From the NCBI GenBank assembly GCA_902806595.1, contig CADCXC010000014.1, forward strand, positions 806,001-870,000: a stretch of DNA of 64,000 nucleotides, written 5' to 3'. A program made the position numbers and the translations under genes. This document shows, one piece after another, positions 1 through 12,079 of the stretch; positions within the stretch are counted from its first letter, which is position 1, and each line of letters opens with the position of its first letter. The notes under the pieces were generated by a model. It worked only from the letters and a program-made list of their open reading frames with translations, was not told where the DNA came from and searched no databases. The stretch comes from Pyrenopolyporus hunteri (Eukaryota > Ascomycota > Sordariomycetes > Xylariales > Hypoxylaceae).

Positions 1-3000
1 ACCGAACATGGCGATACCATACGCACAGAAGAGAAATACCACGTCTCGAAGTCGGTCGCGCGCGACCTACCTCCCAACGAGAATAGGGAATACACTCCCC
101 AAGAAGAGTCTTCGGGAGCCTACCGTAGCGCTCCAGTCGTTCTCGCATTTCCTCTATCGGACGACGATGTGCCGCTTATCCAACCCCAAGAAGTCTTCGC
201 GTTTCTGCCCGTTCGTCAGGCCGGGTTCAATGTAAGATACGATCGGACACGCACCTACATGACTAGATGGAGGCTGACTACCGAGGCAATAGTTTTTGAT
301 TCACAGCGACTTCGTTACTCAGGCTAACCGAGAAGATCTTGTGACCACCTCGTCACGGAATCTATCCCTGCTAGATTCGTTAGCGGAGACTTTTATCACC
401 GCTATGAGAGAAATGTCTTCTCACCCGACTCTGAAGTACCAGTGGATGAGATACCTCCCCAATCTGGATTATCCGTGGAGCCCATTCTGGCGAAAACTCG
501 TTGACAAGATAAAAGATCGCATCTTGACTGAGAGGATCATGATTTTGCGCGATTCCCAGACTCGAGAGCAGGTACGCTACGCTAAACGGATAGACCCCAT
601 TCTCGACCAATACGGAAATCCGTTATTTGACGACCTTCCTGGCGATTCCGCTTGTTATATTTCGTCGGCTTATGACGGGCAAGACCCGCGTCTCTTGGGA
701 GGTTACGGACTTGCCGTCATTAACCAGTGCCAGATCCTGGATAGGGTAGAGGCAGATTTATCGAAGGACACCTCGAAAATGAAATCTGCCGACACGGATG
801 CTGACTGGCACGCTCGCGCAGCTCGATGTATAGGTTTCTCTTTCTTGAAAAATTGGCGCGACCGAATAGCGCAGACTAAAGCTCTAGAGCTTATCCCCTT
901 GGTTACCGGACGATGGGTTAGCCCTGACAAGGTTACTATACACTTTCCGGTCACATCCAATGGTCTTCTAATCCCTGAGGATATCGGATTCCACATCGTC
1001 CACCCTGATGCAACGGCGATACATGAGCGAAAAGAACTATTCCTTAATCTCGGCGTGAAATACTCTTCAGATAATAATGTACGCACCGAAATCCTTAGAA
1101 AATATCGGTTTAGCGATACGTTGGACCGTATGACCGTTGAAGAATCGACCGCTCACCTCAAGTTCCTCTACTTGACGCACGATCAAAGACACTCTATTAG
1201 CACATATTCTAATATTGGGCTATGCGATAACAACTGGGAGTTCCATGCAATTACGGAAGATGTATTCTACTTTTTAGACGAGGATCCATATTCTCTTTGG
1301 AAATTGGTAAAGGAGGCGGATGAGTTCCCCAACTGGAGCCATATCCATTTCTTGGACGAATATTATTCAAAGGAGGATGTAGGCCAAGCCGCTCAACATA
1401 ACCTAACGTGGAGAGAGTGGTTGCATACCTATCTGAGGGTACGCGAGTATCCAAGACTCCTGAACGACGATCGATCATCGCTCTCGGAAGAATGTCAGTT
1501 CGTTGCAGAATCTGTCCCCTCGGAGTTGTTAGGTTTCCTGAATCGTAGCTGGGGCTCCGAGCAATCCCGCATGACGGATGAGCGGATAGACGATTTGAAG
1601 GGGCTAAAAGTACCCTGTCGAGGAGGACGACTTGTACAGATTTCGGAAACGTATCTACCTACGGCGTCGCTAGTGGAAAAGCACGATGAATTTATGCGCT
1701 ATGGGGAGTTTTTCCCGTTTCTCGATGCCGGAGACAATGTGGACCAAATGTCACGATGGGAATGCTTGCGCGCCTTGGGAGTGAAATCCAATCCCGATCT
1801 CCAATTCTACCTCGACATCCTCTACTATATATCGAGGCGCCCTTCTGTCGTAACCAATATGGTCGACCCGTCTCGTGTCCTGCACCTATATCGGCGTATC
1901 TACACAGAATGTTTCGACTCGGATGAAGAAATACGGAAAAGAAAACAATCTCAGGTCTGGTACGTACACACCATCCCCCAAGCCCAGAGTCTAGTAGAGT
2001 TATGAAACTGAACATCGTATAGGGAATTCTGCGAAAGCCATGATTGCGTACTTGCGCCTAGTTCCGAGGATGGCACCTACACGTGGAATCCGCCGAGAGA
2101 TTGCGTGCAGAGTGGCCCAACAAGTTTAACGACCGTAGTTCCAGTCCTCCCGTTATACCGTGCAAAATTTCCAGACCTCAACACTGCGTTCCCGGATTTC
2201 GGCAAGTTCCTGAAAGAAACTTTAGGGATCAAAAAATGTACCTGGGAAAACATTGTATCCGAACTTGAGGCTCTCAAGTCTCAGAATTCTAGCGATTCTG
2301 ATCAAATTGGGGCTCTATACTTGGAACTAAAACGCATGAGGATGCCTAGGGACGCTTTAGAAGTTATGAAGTAAGATTAAATGCTGCATTTGAAGTATAA
2401 AGGGGCTGACAACTCCATATAGGACGGCCTTCGGAATTAAAGCCCTGATTTTTGCGGACGTCGGCGCCGGGAAGTGGTATACCTCAGATCAATGTCTATC
2501 TTCTTCACCGACAATAATTAGAGGGAGGGTCAACCTGAGTACGATATACAACGAGGATGTTGTTGATTTCTTTGTCGAGAAGCTCGGTGTCCGCAAACTC
2601 GATGCCGATATTGTATACAATGAGTTGCTGGAGCTGAAAATTGAGGATGCGACTGTGGAGCAAGTCAAAGATCTTCTTTGGACCCTCAACTCACAACTTG
2701 AGACCCAGCCCTTGAGTGCCCCGGCTGAGACTTTACTCCAACGTCGGATTCTACCGGTCAGACGCATTGGCGGTCGCGTAGACCTGTGTTCATCAGCTGC
2801 TGCCTTCGGAATCGCGGATCTCAAGGAACTCGACCAAATATTCCACGATAAAGTGAACGTTCTTGATTTCACAATGAACGAAGTTTGCCGGTTAAAGCCT
2901 TTCATAAAGTGGGCAGGCCTCGAAGACCGGTATTTCTCACGATTGGTGGAGGAAACCACTATCTTGGGTTCGGATTTCAAACGCCCAATAACGGATCCTA

Positions 3001-4598
3001 CTCAGAATGTTAGCGAGAAAGCCTATGGGTTGCTTCGGTATTTATGCCAACTGCTACTCCGTCGTTACGATGGCAACACAGCTAACGAGATATTTATATA
3101 GAATCGCAACCCATTTCAAAAGCCCACGAGTTGGGGAAGATGGCCAGGAATTCTACGAGTTGCTTCGTAACTTATGCGTCTGGGAGACACGAGGAATATC
3201 GACGACTTTCGTTATGTCGATTGGTGGGGAAACAGTAAGCGAGAGCGTTTACCGTGGTGATATCCATATCGATGATTCGGACGGCCTGGACATATACCTT
3301 CCCCATGACGAGGATTTACGAGATAACGTTTACCTTTCTAGTCTTCCAGAGAGACTAATCAAGTGGATAATGACCGACCCTACAACTAACACTCAGAGGG
3401 ATATTGATTCAAGCGCCGAAGGAATCGTTCAAGGCATCTTGCAGGCCAAGAAAACTCAGGTTGATTTCTTTCTCGCTCGAAAAGGGGTCATCGAGGTTGA
3501 CATTCCCGCACAAGATAAGCAAGAAGAAGCGGGAAACGAACCGTCCACTCCCGGTCTTGCCTCTACTCCCACCGCCGTAGAGCCTTCTACTCCTCGCGGA
3601 CTGGGCTCGCCACAGTCGGACCCAGTTACACCCCTCTTTGATAGTGGGACCCCGTACCTACTACCGGAGACGCCAGCGACGGAGTCATCGTCTTACAGCG
3701 CCCACAGCCGAAGCCGAGCTAGAAGTCGCCCCGAATTCACGAGAAACAGCCCATCGCCCGATTCATATTTCGCGACATACTCAGAGTCACAGCAGAGGGC
3801 CGCAGCCCAAGAGTATCGTGCCCTCCTATCACAGGTAGTAACGATGGCCAGAAGGAGCCATCTACTTGACGGGTCAATGAACCTCTCCGAGCTCTCAGAT
3901 GCGCTGGGCGCAGGTGTCACTGAAACAAGACTATTTAGGGAATATGACCTATTCGGTTCTGTCATCGCTCCTATGGAACGCGACAAGAAAGTCGGAGCCG
4001 CCGGAGAACTATTCGTAAGTTAGCCCGAGAATTTTCCTCCCAAAACTAACGTTGACGAAATCTCTCAGGTGTTCGAGCTCCTTTCCTCGATGGACCCGTC
4101 TCTCGCGGGATTCACCAGGGCCAACTGGACGAGCACCATCCGAAGATATGCGACGGAACACCCGGATTACGCCGACATGGCCAGCTGGACGGGAACCGAA
4201 ACATCCGACCTCGAGTACAACGATGCCAACGGCACATTAACGGAAGCCCTCATATGCAAGGGGCACCTCATGAGCCGATGGCGAGGCTCGCGGCCGCAAT
4301 ACTACATCGAGGTGAAGTCGACGCCGGGAACGTGGGATACGCCCTTTTTCATGTCGGACGCTCAGTACCGCAAGGTGAGTCATATCCTTCAGGGTAAACA
4401 CCCCACAAACTAAGTTCTATACTCCTCTAGATGAAGAGACTATCTACGGAAAACTCGATATACTTGATCTTCCGCGTCTTCAACCTTTACAGTGGCCGAA
4501 TCGCCGTGGATATCTACGTCGATCCGGCCAAGCTTGCTGAAGAGGGGCGCTTGATATTCACGGCCGACAAGTGGACGGTTAAACCGATTTACGCATGA
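1..4598 (+). CDS. Sacsin-like HSP90-fold ATPase with C-terminal NO VEIN (DUF3883) domain, 5' partial
   Basis: The 5' end lies outside the window. Seven exons are visible: <1-231, 293-1959, 2023-2370, 2423-3037, 3102-4014, 4069-4374 and 4431-4598 (TGA). All six introns (52-64 bp) are GT-AG and keep frame. The first visible residues, around FLPVRQAGFN then FLIHSDFVTQANRED, match the end of the GHKL/HSP90-like ATPase region of sacsin and NO VEIN-type proteins. A long helical middle follows, then a Ser/Thr-Pro-rich linker (about 3535-3740). The C-terminal domain begins at KVGAAGELFVFELL and includes YYIEVKST and FFMSDAQYRK, the DUF3883 pattern. That fold is related to PD-(D/E)xK nucleases, and E-V-K fits the catalytic half-motif. 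Known: plant NO VEIN has this domain order. Inferred: an ATP-driven conformational protein, possibly acting on nucleic acid. Its function in fungi is not established. The neighbour at 4867 is convergent and looks unrelated. Confidence 0.86.
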
Positions 4599-4866
4599 TT
4601 GGAAGTATTTCGATCTATATATGGGAGTTTACTATCATTCATTTTCCTAGGTAGGGTAAGTGTAGGGTAAATATGCGAGGATGGAAAGGTAGTTTGGCTT
4701 GATAACAGTCCCACCATGAGATGATAGCGGGTTGAAATAGGGGTAACCCCAGTTGTATTATATAGGTAGTAAAGGTTCCTAATCTGGGCGAATCAAATCA
4801 AATAAGTTCACGATCCTAAACCTCCCGGCCGTATCCCCCATTATAAACAAGAAACCGAGAAGCCTC

Positions 4867-5495
4867 TTAAATATCCAAACCACAAAGCATCTCCACATCA
4901 CGCATCTGCCACACGAACGCCGGGTCATCCGACTGCCAGGTCGCCCAATTGAAGCCCGCGATGCCGTGGGTGTCGGCGTCCTTGAACGTGTCCAGTGGGG
5001 CCGTGACCCTCTGCAGCTCGCCGTCGAAGTCGACGACGTAGCGCCACACGCTGTCGTATATCTCGGCGGAGCAGTTCCTGGTGGTCTGGATCTCGAGCGT
5101 GATGGACGCGTTCCGGGGCCCCTTGATCGAGAAGGCGAGGGCGCCGTACCCGACGCCCGGCGCGTCGAGGCACGGCAGCGTCTCGTAGAAGTAGGACCCG
5201 TTGCCCGGCACGAAGGACAGCGTGCCGCCGGAGGCGGAGATGGTGGGCATGGAGTGGTCGTCTGGGGGGGAAGGAGGTAGGTACCTATGGGTTAGATATG
5301 GTCGAAGAATGCACGTTATAGGGGGTAGGTGAAGATTAGGATGCGCTTACCGCTTGCTTTCAGCTTAAGGTTGTTTTTCCTGTTGGCGAAATGCGAGAAA
5401 TCGTCGACGAGAAGATTGGTGGTGCATAGCTCAGCGCTCGCCTTGAAGGCGCTTAGGCCTATCACGAAATAGAAAGACAAGCGCTTTAAGAGCAT
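4867..5495 (-). CDS. Small secreted protein with galactose-binding-like (beta-sandwich) domain
   Basis: Two exons, 5495-5351 and 5261-4867, with an 89-bp GT-AG intron, give 179 aa. The N-terminus MLLKRLSFYFVIGLSAFKASA is a typical signal peptide with likely cleavage before ELCTT. The mature protein starts with LLVDDFSHFANRKNNL. It continues with GGTLSFVPGNGSYFYETL, a GALAFSIKGPRNASITLEIQ strand segment, and ends in MLCGLDI. This resembles fungal secreted proteins with a CIA30/CBM11-like, galactose-binding-type fold, as found on polysaccharide-associated proteins. Binding of a cell-wall or plant glycan is inference only. Cys residues near both ends could form a disulfide. The protein is short and contains no recognisable catalytic domain. 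Confidence 0.72.
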
Positions 5496-6037
5496 GGTTC
5501 GAGGTGATATGAGGGATCGAGTGTGATTTAGCGAACGGAATCATGTAGTGGTAGCTTAAGAGATGTATAGACGCAGAAATCGTGAAACAAGGAATGAATG
5601 ACCTAGCGCAATATTACAACTGTCAAAGAAAATATTACGGTTCGCCAGCGTCCTAACGGTTTATTTAGACACATGGACATCACTGAAGACACTAAACTCA
5701 AGCTTGATATTAAGCTTCATATTAAGTTCTGAGAAAATCTGTGCTCCTTACTGATAGCCGCTGAAAAGGGACTGATCTAGAGGTGGTGTGAAACTCGTAA
5801 TTTTAGTTACTGATTTTTTTTTTATGTGGACATGATGGCTAGGGAGATTCGGGACAACTATGCTCGACGAGCAAGCAAGCTGCCCTATATCAATCCCTTA
5901 CAACAGCAATGACTATCTGATGGTAAACCCATCTTTATGATATCGGGTACGTCTGTCTGCTAGCAATATGATTCCCAGTGAACTCGCCTTTTTCATAACA
6001 ACTAGGCTTCCTCCTGCTGTTCTAGGCTAGCTACTTC
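5496..6037. other. Intergenic, 5' side of the secreted-protein gene
   Basis: AT-rich DNA lying upstream of the secreted-protein gene and downstream of the Gln-rich gene, both on the minus strand. There is a short local repeat of AAGCTTxATATTAAG at about 5700-5727 and a T run near 5814-5823. No coding exon or RNA gene is supported. Confidence 0.5.
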
Positions 6038-7191
6038 CTAATCTCGGATGTTAGGGATGAACTCTTCGTCGTCGGATTCGTCGAATCCGCGTGCTCGTTC
6101 CATCATCTCTCGGTTACGCTCGATTATTTCCTATAGTACGACGCGCCCGTTAGTTACACGTCAAGTTATAAATATAACTGGGGAAATTTCCCTTACCTGT
6201 TGAGTCATCAGTTGAGCCGCCCGTGGATTTGCCCGTGAAGCCGCCCGCGGAATTCCCTGTGGAATCCCCCGTGGGGGTGCCTGTTGGTGTGCCTGTTGGT
6301 GTGCCTGTTGGGGCGCCTGTTGGGGTGCTTGTTGGTGTGCTTGCTGGAACCCCGGTGGCGGCGGAATCTGGGCTCGGCCCAGGCCGTGTCCGGGGTACCT
6401 CGGGCTAAGGTTCTGATAGCCCTGACGGCCCTGGTAGCCTTGGTAGCCTCGGAAGTTCTTATAGTCCTGGTAATGCTGGTAATTCGGGCCAGGAGCCAGA
6501 TGGTTTTGACCATGTCCTTGATGGCTTTGGTAGGGAGCTTGGTGACGACTGCCGGGAGAGAAGCCAGGCCAAGCCCGGGGGACGGGTGGGGGTAGCCGGG
6601 GGAACTGTGCCTGATCCCGTGGACCAACCGGAGTTTGTGGGTAAAAGGGGGTCGGAGGAGCCGGCCGGGGGGTGATGGTGACAGTTGGGGCGATACGGCC
6701 GTGCTGCGGGACGGGCGTGCTTCCATGGTATAGTCGGCCCGGCTGAAAAGGCACTGGCGAATCAATTCTGCCGCGGGGCGTCTGTTGGAACACCGGATAT
6801 CCTGTGGTTATATTATTAGCCTAGGTATGTCCGCAGGGAGTTTCTAAATATAATTAAAGAACCCCCAGAGGTTATCGTAATATCTCGCGTGATAATCATG
6901 GGATGAGTTGTACGTACCTCGGACAATATCATCGATTCTATCCTGAGTTGGGCTTCGGACTGCACCTCGAGCTATACCTGTGGCTTGACCTCTAGTTTGA
7001 CCTTGGGGTTCAGCTTGAGTTGGAACGCTGCTCGGGTCGAGGATCGCGGGCGCGGAATGAGGGCCATTATCAAATCCCTGGGACGTGTCGATAGGGGAAG
7101 GCGCAGGTGCTCGACGGGAACTTTTCATGCCGCCGCGAGGCTTAGAGGGAGCCTCCACATCCGAATCCTGGTCATTAGGAGGGTCAGCCAT
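6038..7191 (-). CDS. Gln/Pro-rich low-complexity protein, function unknown
   Basis: Three exons on the minus strand, 7191-6918, 6801-6197 and 6130-6038, predict 323 aa. Donors are GTACGT and GTAAGG; both introns contain good branch sites (GCTAATA, GTAACTAAC). The start is the MADPPNDQDSD methionine. Residues 1-90 are charged and Pro/Ser-rich. The centre is rich in Tyr-Gln-Gly (runs of YQGYQG) and ends in HQQAPQQAP-type repeats encoded by an imperfect 12-bp tandem repeat near 6280-6345. The last exon encodes an acidic, probably helical tail ending FDESDDEEFIPNIRD. No known domain is recognised. The composition suggests a largely disordered, RNP- or condensate-type protein, which is inference. 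The acidic last exon fits the reading frame exactly, supporting a functional gene. Confidence 0.7.
6278..6346. repeat. Imperfect 12-bp minisatellite inside the Gln-rich gene
   Basis: Tandem units of about 12 bp (consensus GGTGTGCCTGTT on the plus strand) repeat five to six times with single-base changes. Read on the minus strand they encode the HQQA/PQQA repeat of the Gln-rich protein. All units keep frame, so copy-number change would alter protein length without breaking it. Confidence 0.75.
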
Positions 7192-10100
7192 GACGATGGA
7201 AGATACTGTTACGAATATGATCAAATATGTTCGCTTGGCTCCTATCGAGAGAAACTCGAAGCCGAATAGAGAGAGGTTGTAAAATGGGATTGACAGGTAG
7301 AAAGTTTACGAAGGAAGAAAATTTAAGTAGGATGTGTAGCCTCCTGCTGGGGTGGCACTTCGTAGGAAATAGGAATTGCGAGGGAGGTGCAATGAGCTAA
7401 CTTTGAGGAAGAAACTACATCTCATAATCGGCTGGAAAATTTTGTTCCAAGCCGAGAAGATTGTTTCCCGTAGTAATTCATACACGGTTGGGAAGCCCTG
7501 GAGCCGTAACCGACAACGCTAAAGTGTGGTTGGCAATGAAGGCATCTCTCGTCAAGCGGGGGCGCCGACTATAGAATTGGGTAGTCTCCCATGAAATTCC
7601 TCTCATAGGGCGAGGGCTACCAGGCTACCCGAACTCTACTTCAGAGCACCAAAGTGCGAGAATGGGAGTATAGTTTATATATAACCGCTTTATCAACGAC
7701 TTCGAGCATGTCATTGATTTTGCCATAACAGATTGGGCGCATGTATATACTAGAAGCGAGACATGCCCAACTACTCATCGATAATTCACATGTATACTAA
7801 CCTTGGCTTCTAATGTGTAACTCATGATTAACAGGTGTCATACTTATAACCTGGGGTATCGTTCTTCTTTCTCGGATACTCGGACAGCCGTGCGGACTTA
7901 GATATCGAGATCGCTCAATGGGAAGACTCTTGGATCCTTTAATAAGTGAACCTCATCAATCCTGTTTGAACACGTATATACGCATTGTCACGGGTCTAGA
8001 CAAGGAACAAAGACTCTAGTTTCAGTATGTTTTGACAGTTGTTGTGATGATTTTGTCTTCAGTGACTGAAATATCGGTTAATAATTTGCTTAGTCCATCG
8101 AAACCAAGTTTAAGTATCCGTCTATACCTTTTTATAGTACTGTGTAGTAGTTATGATGGATAGGGGTTGCTATCCCTTTCCAGATTTGGGGTATGTTTAT
8201 AGCCAAGGGAATATTGAAGGCAATGAGTACCTAGGTAGGCATTAACATTGCAGAACTAACTATATGTATGAGGAACTATATAGTATCTGGTCGGGCCTAA
8301 AATAATGCCACTATTCAACTGTTTACAAGGCTTCTCGGAAGCTTAAGTACGGGAATATACCTGATTTCCTTAATGCGCATGAGTCACTTACTAATTTGTA
8401 TATACGGACCCAGAGCCAACCGCGAACTTGGGCTATATAATATTTAAATATACCCAAGGAAATTGATATTGCTCCTGATAATTTGTGGTTTGAGAACAGT
8501 ACGGTTACTAGATTGCTGATTGTTGTTCATAGTAGGTACTTTTCATTGCTACCTGTTTTACGAATATACCAAGACGGCTTGTTGATTTTCACGAGAGCAA
8601 ATCATACCGTTACGAACTAATACCCCTTGACGTAAGTTCTTTTAGAATAGATACCTACTTTAACAGATATGGATTTGGTGTGGCTTGAGCGGATCCGGAT
8701 TCTCACTTAATCGGATTACACTAGTAGTTAGTATCGTACGTTACATCCTTTGCCTCTAAATACATTAGTATGCTTGATAGCAGGTTGAACAGGCCTTTAA
8801 TTCATTTGAACCAAATGTATTCCTCATAAGAACTCCATGCTTCCCAACTACGACTTAAAGCTGATTACGGTAAGGCGTTACGGATGGAATACTGGGGATC
8901 AGATTGCGGTGGGATATAGGGACTGATCTTCTACGAGAAAGACGGGATTTTATAAACCCCCGAACGTCGGGCACCGTTCAAGTCGACCAACAATGTATGG
9001 ATTTTCATAACTAACAGCCCTAGGGAGGCGCACGCGTTTTAGGCATTTCCGGGGCTGGTGTCCCTATGATTTCCTGTTGGTTGGTACTTACCTACTTACC
9101 TACTTACCTAAATTTTTATGGTGTCAGCCATGTAGTGGCAGAGGCTCATGGCAACCCATTCTAGACGTTAATAAGGCACAGCGATCTTCGTAACCGTTGA
9201 TCAGATCGTCAATTTTATATACCTACCATGTAGCTCTCTTTCAGAGCTAACCATAGTCTGCTCTATCCGTAAAAAAGTATTTTTATCATTAGGACGAACG
9301 GAAGGATCAGTGCCACGAGGCCTCCACGTATACAGGGCTTATGTGAGGCTGGTGGGCCCGTATACACAAGTGGTCGCTTTGGTCGGGACGTCACTCGATG
9401 CCGGTGAGAAGCAAGTCGGGAGAAGAGATAGGTTTGTGCCTTGGTTAACAACGTTCTCCGATTTCTCTGCTGGGGCCTATGGCGCGATGGGGTCCGGCCA
9501 ACATAATATAGGGACGTCGGGGAACGGAAGAACCGAGCCCTCTTTTCTACTTGGCTTAGACGTATTGGTAACGCACGTCACCGAGACGGTTCATTGGCTA
9601 AAATTTAGGCGTATTCTAGCACTGAGCACTGCCACTGTCGCGGATGTGTTATAAACGCTTTAAAACCAATGAAGCTACATGCGCTTGGTGAGTGGATTGG
9701 CGTCGGCGAAAACTGTGACTGCGAGATTCCCGAACCGAACTGAGCCCCGTAAGGGGTTTGATGAGGGTTAGTTAGAGGGTTATCGAATTATGATTATGGG
9801 AAATACGAAGTTGTAGAGTACTGAGCTGTTGATTAATTAGGCAGATGTTTACTCAAGGGTCTACCTACGAGTGAACACGTAGAAGCGAAGGTTGGTGGCG
9901 CGACACGAGATCGTTGGTAGTTGATAATGGGAGAAGAGGCGCCTTAAAAAGCCCCTTGCCCTTGGCCGCTGATGTAATTGGAATGCCTGCTTCCTCGGCT
10001 ACTTATCGATAAGATGACCGGTACTTGGATACTTGCATATCTAGGTACATAGGTACCTACCTGGCTTACATAATATAATGTACCCGAGTACATATACTCC

Positions 10101-10267
10101 ATATTCTTCGCCTGGACCGCCGGACCGCTGGCCATTTGCCATGAAATTTAATGCAAGCTTCGGTCTCGGTTCCATCTACAACTCTACCACGTAACATCAA
10201 CGAGAGAACCTTTGGGAACCATTTAATAAAGTGCCAAAATCACCCGATCACGTCCTTCGCGCATCGA

Positions 10268-10291
10268 ATTTGATTTGATTTGATTTGATTT
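10268..10291. repeat. TTTGA pentanucleotide microsatellite
   Basis: Four to five perfect copies of a five-base unit (TTTGA) in noncoding DNA. No gene overlaps it. Confidence 0.8.
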
Positions 10292-10748
10292 GGCTTATTA
10301 ACTCTATCCCGTGGCTGATACAACCATCAGTATCAGTGCTACACCGCATCAAGTGCTGTATTTATTTTGGATAGAGGTTGGGTGGAAGTTGGATACAGCT
10401 GCCACAGCCACACACATCCACCCACCAGAGCAGCCAATCACCTCTTCACGACAGATTAGCATACACGTTGGTTTTCCTGGGGAACATCGAACAGGCCCTA
10501 CCCGTGCTCATCCCTAAGCGGGAAGGTCTCACTGGTCGAAGGGTTTCGAGTCGTCCGAACTCAACCACACATCCCTCTCCTCTCCAATCTATCTGGTGTG
10601 CTAGTCTGCTTCATTGACACCTTGGCCGTACAAGCTTCGGGAGGAACCCCGCGATCTACATGTGCTTGCCCCCTGCGTCCGCGCGCGAGAGGCCCGAGGA
10701 AAGCGTATCTCGTTTGACGGTTACGATAGCTGGGCAGTTAATCACCGT

Positions 10749-10798
10749 ACATAGGTAGGGACCTACCTAGGTACCTAGATTACTTAGGTAGGGAGGTG
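10749..10798. repeat. Cluster of TAGGTAGG/CCTACCTA palindromic motif
   Basis: Dense inverted and direct copies of TAGGTAGG and AGGTACCT lie within 50 bp. The same motif recurs in most noncoding gaps of the window (about 10041-10063, 25136-25165, 35569-35592, 37853-37870, 43991-44016 and 60406-60423). It is self-complementary, so strand orientation is undefined. Confidence 0.75.
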
Positions 10799-12079
10799 GG
10801 TATGTGCCGGAGTCGTCCCAACCGTCCTAATGGCATACATACCTACATCCGTACATGAACCATATTTAGAATCTTCAAATATGGGTCTGTTACCGAGCAA
10901 CGAGGTCCGACGGGGACTAGGGTCTCGCCTCAAAGGCTTTCTCGCACTCGCTCAGCTCAGCCTCTCAGCCCTTTTCGCAGACACCTTACCTTGCCCAAAG
11001 CTCGAAGATCGCTCTAGCGTCATCGGGGAAGACGAACCCGCGAACAAGCGGTGTCGGCCTGTTGGCTAGAAATAAGACCGCTAACAATTAATAGTTCGTT
11101 GCAGGTACAGGTTGGTGCATGCTTTTAATCAACAAAACAGTCCACGGTGACCCGGTATCCGATTTCTCCTTGCAAGTACACCAGAGGACCAGGAGCTTGA
11201 CCGGCCGGGACCACCTTGGCGCAACCATCAGAGTTAATTGGGCACAATATCTAGCGGGCATGACGGCTGACTTCAGTCGACCTACTACGTGTATTTATGT
11301 GCTCCGCCGCCCGCCGATATGTAGCTCGTAGGTTATAAGTTGTAAGGGCCCATGATTAAATTACCGTCAGGTCCGCGCGAAGGGGGTCCATGCCACCTCT
11401 TGATAATTTTTTTTTTTTTAATATTTCTCGAAACGGGCACACGTACACATAAACATACTTACCTACCTAGGTGTATAAGACACTTCTTTGACACAATCCC
11501 CCGTCCAACACAGGTACATACCTACCAGTGAACATCATACCTGTAGACCGATCCTAAGTCCCCTTTGCTCAGCCCCCGAATCCAATCTACCGTTTATCTA
11601 ATTCACGACACCGAGAACAATCACATCGATTCCGATCGGATTTTGTTTGCGAGTCGGGCTTTTTCTTTTCGCGAGGTTTCGACTCCCTTGGATCTCGCGT
11701 TTAATTCGGATACATCGCATTGTGCTTCCGCTCCTTACCTAGGTAGATACGAAGACCTCAGGTACACCGAACAAGGGCTGGAGTAGACATCGACTCGACG
11801 AATACTTATTTAGAGGAATTTTCTCAATCAAGTTGTTGTCAATGAATACCCGGATCAGACCCGAGACGTAACCACGACAGGAAGTTCGGTAACCGAACTA
11901 TCCCCTGCATTTTGAAGTGCAACGCATTAAGAACCATTCTTAACCCTAGCGAAAACCAACCTCTAATAATGGAGCAAAAAAATCCGTCGTCCAAGTCGGG
12001 GCGATCGTATGCGGCATTTGTATATGCGTACCTCTTCAAGTCACGGCCTTCATCTCGAAAGATTCAGAAGAGGAGTTCC

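Larger units (their letters stand above)
7192..12079. other. Gene-poor 4.9-kb interval
   Basis: Only short, mutually overlapping open frames are present and none has splice-supported continuation or a recognisable domain. The interval is AT-rich, especially 7.7-9.0 kb. It holds a (CTTAC-CTA) tandem at about 9087-9112, a (TTTGA) pentanucleotide run at about 10268-10291, clusters of AGGTACCT-type motifs at about 10041-10063, 10749-10798 and 11461-11473, and a T run near 11408-11420. The right part probably contains the promoter and 5' UTR of the F-box gene. Confidence 0.5.

Noticed and set aside
9310..9654. 114-codon open frame
   Set aside because: The start, composition and surroundings give no support, and no domain, splice site or codon bias is visible.
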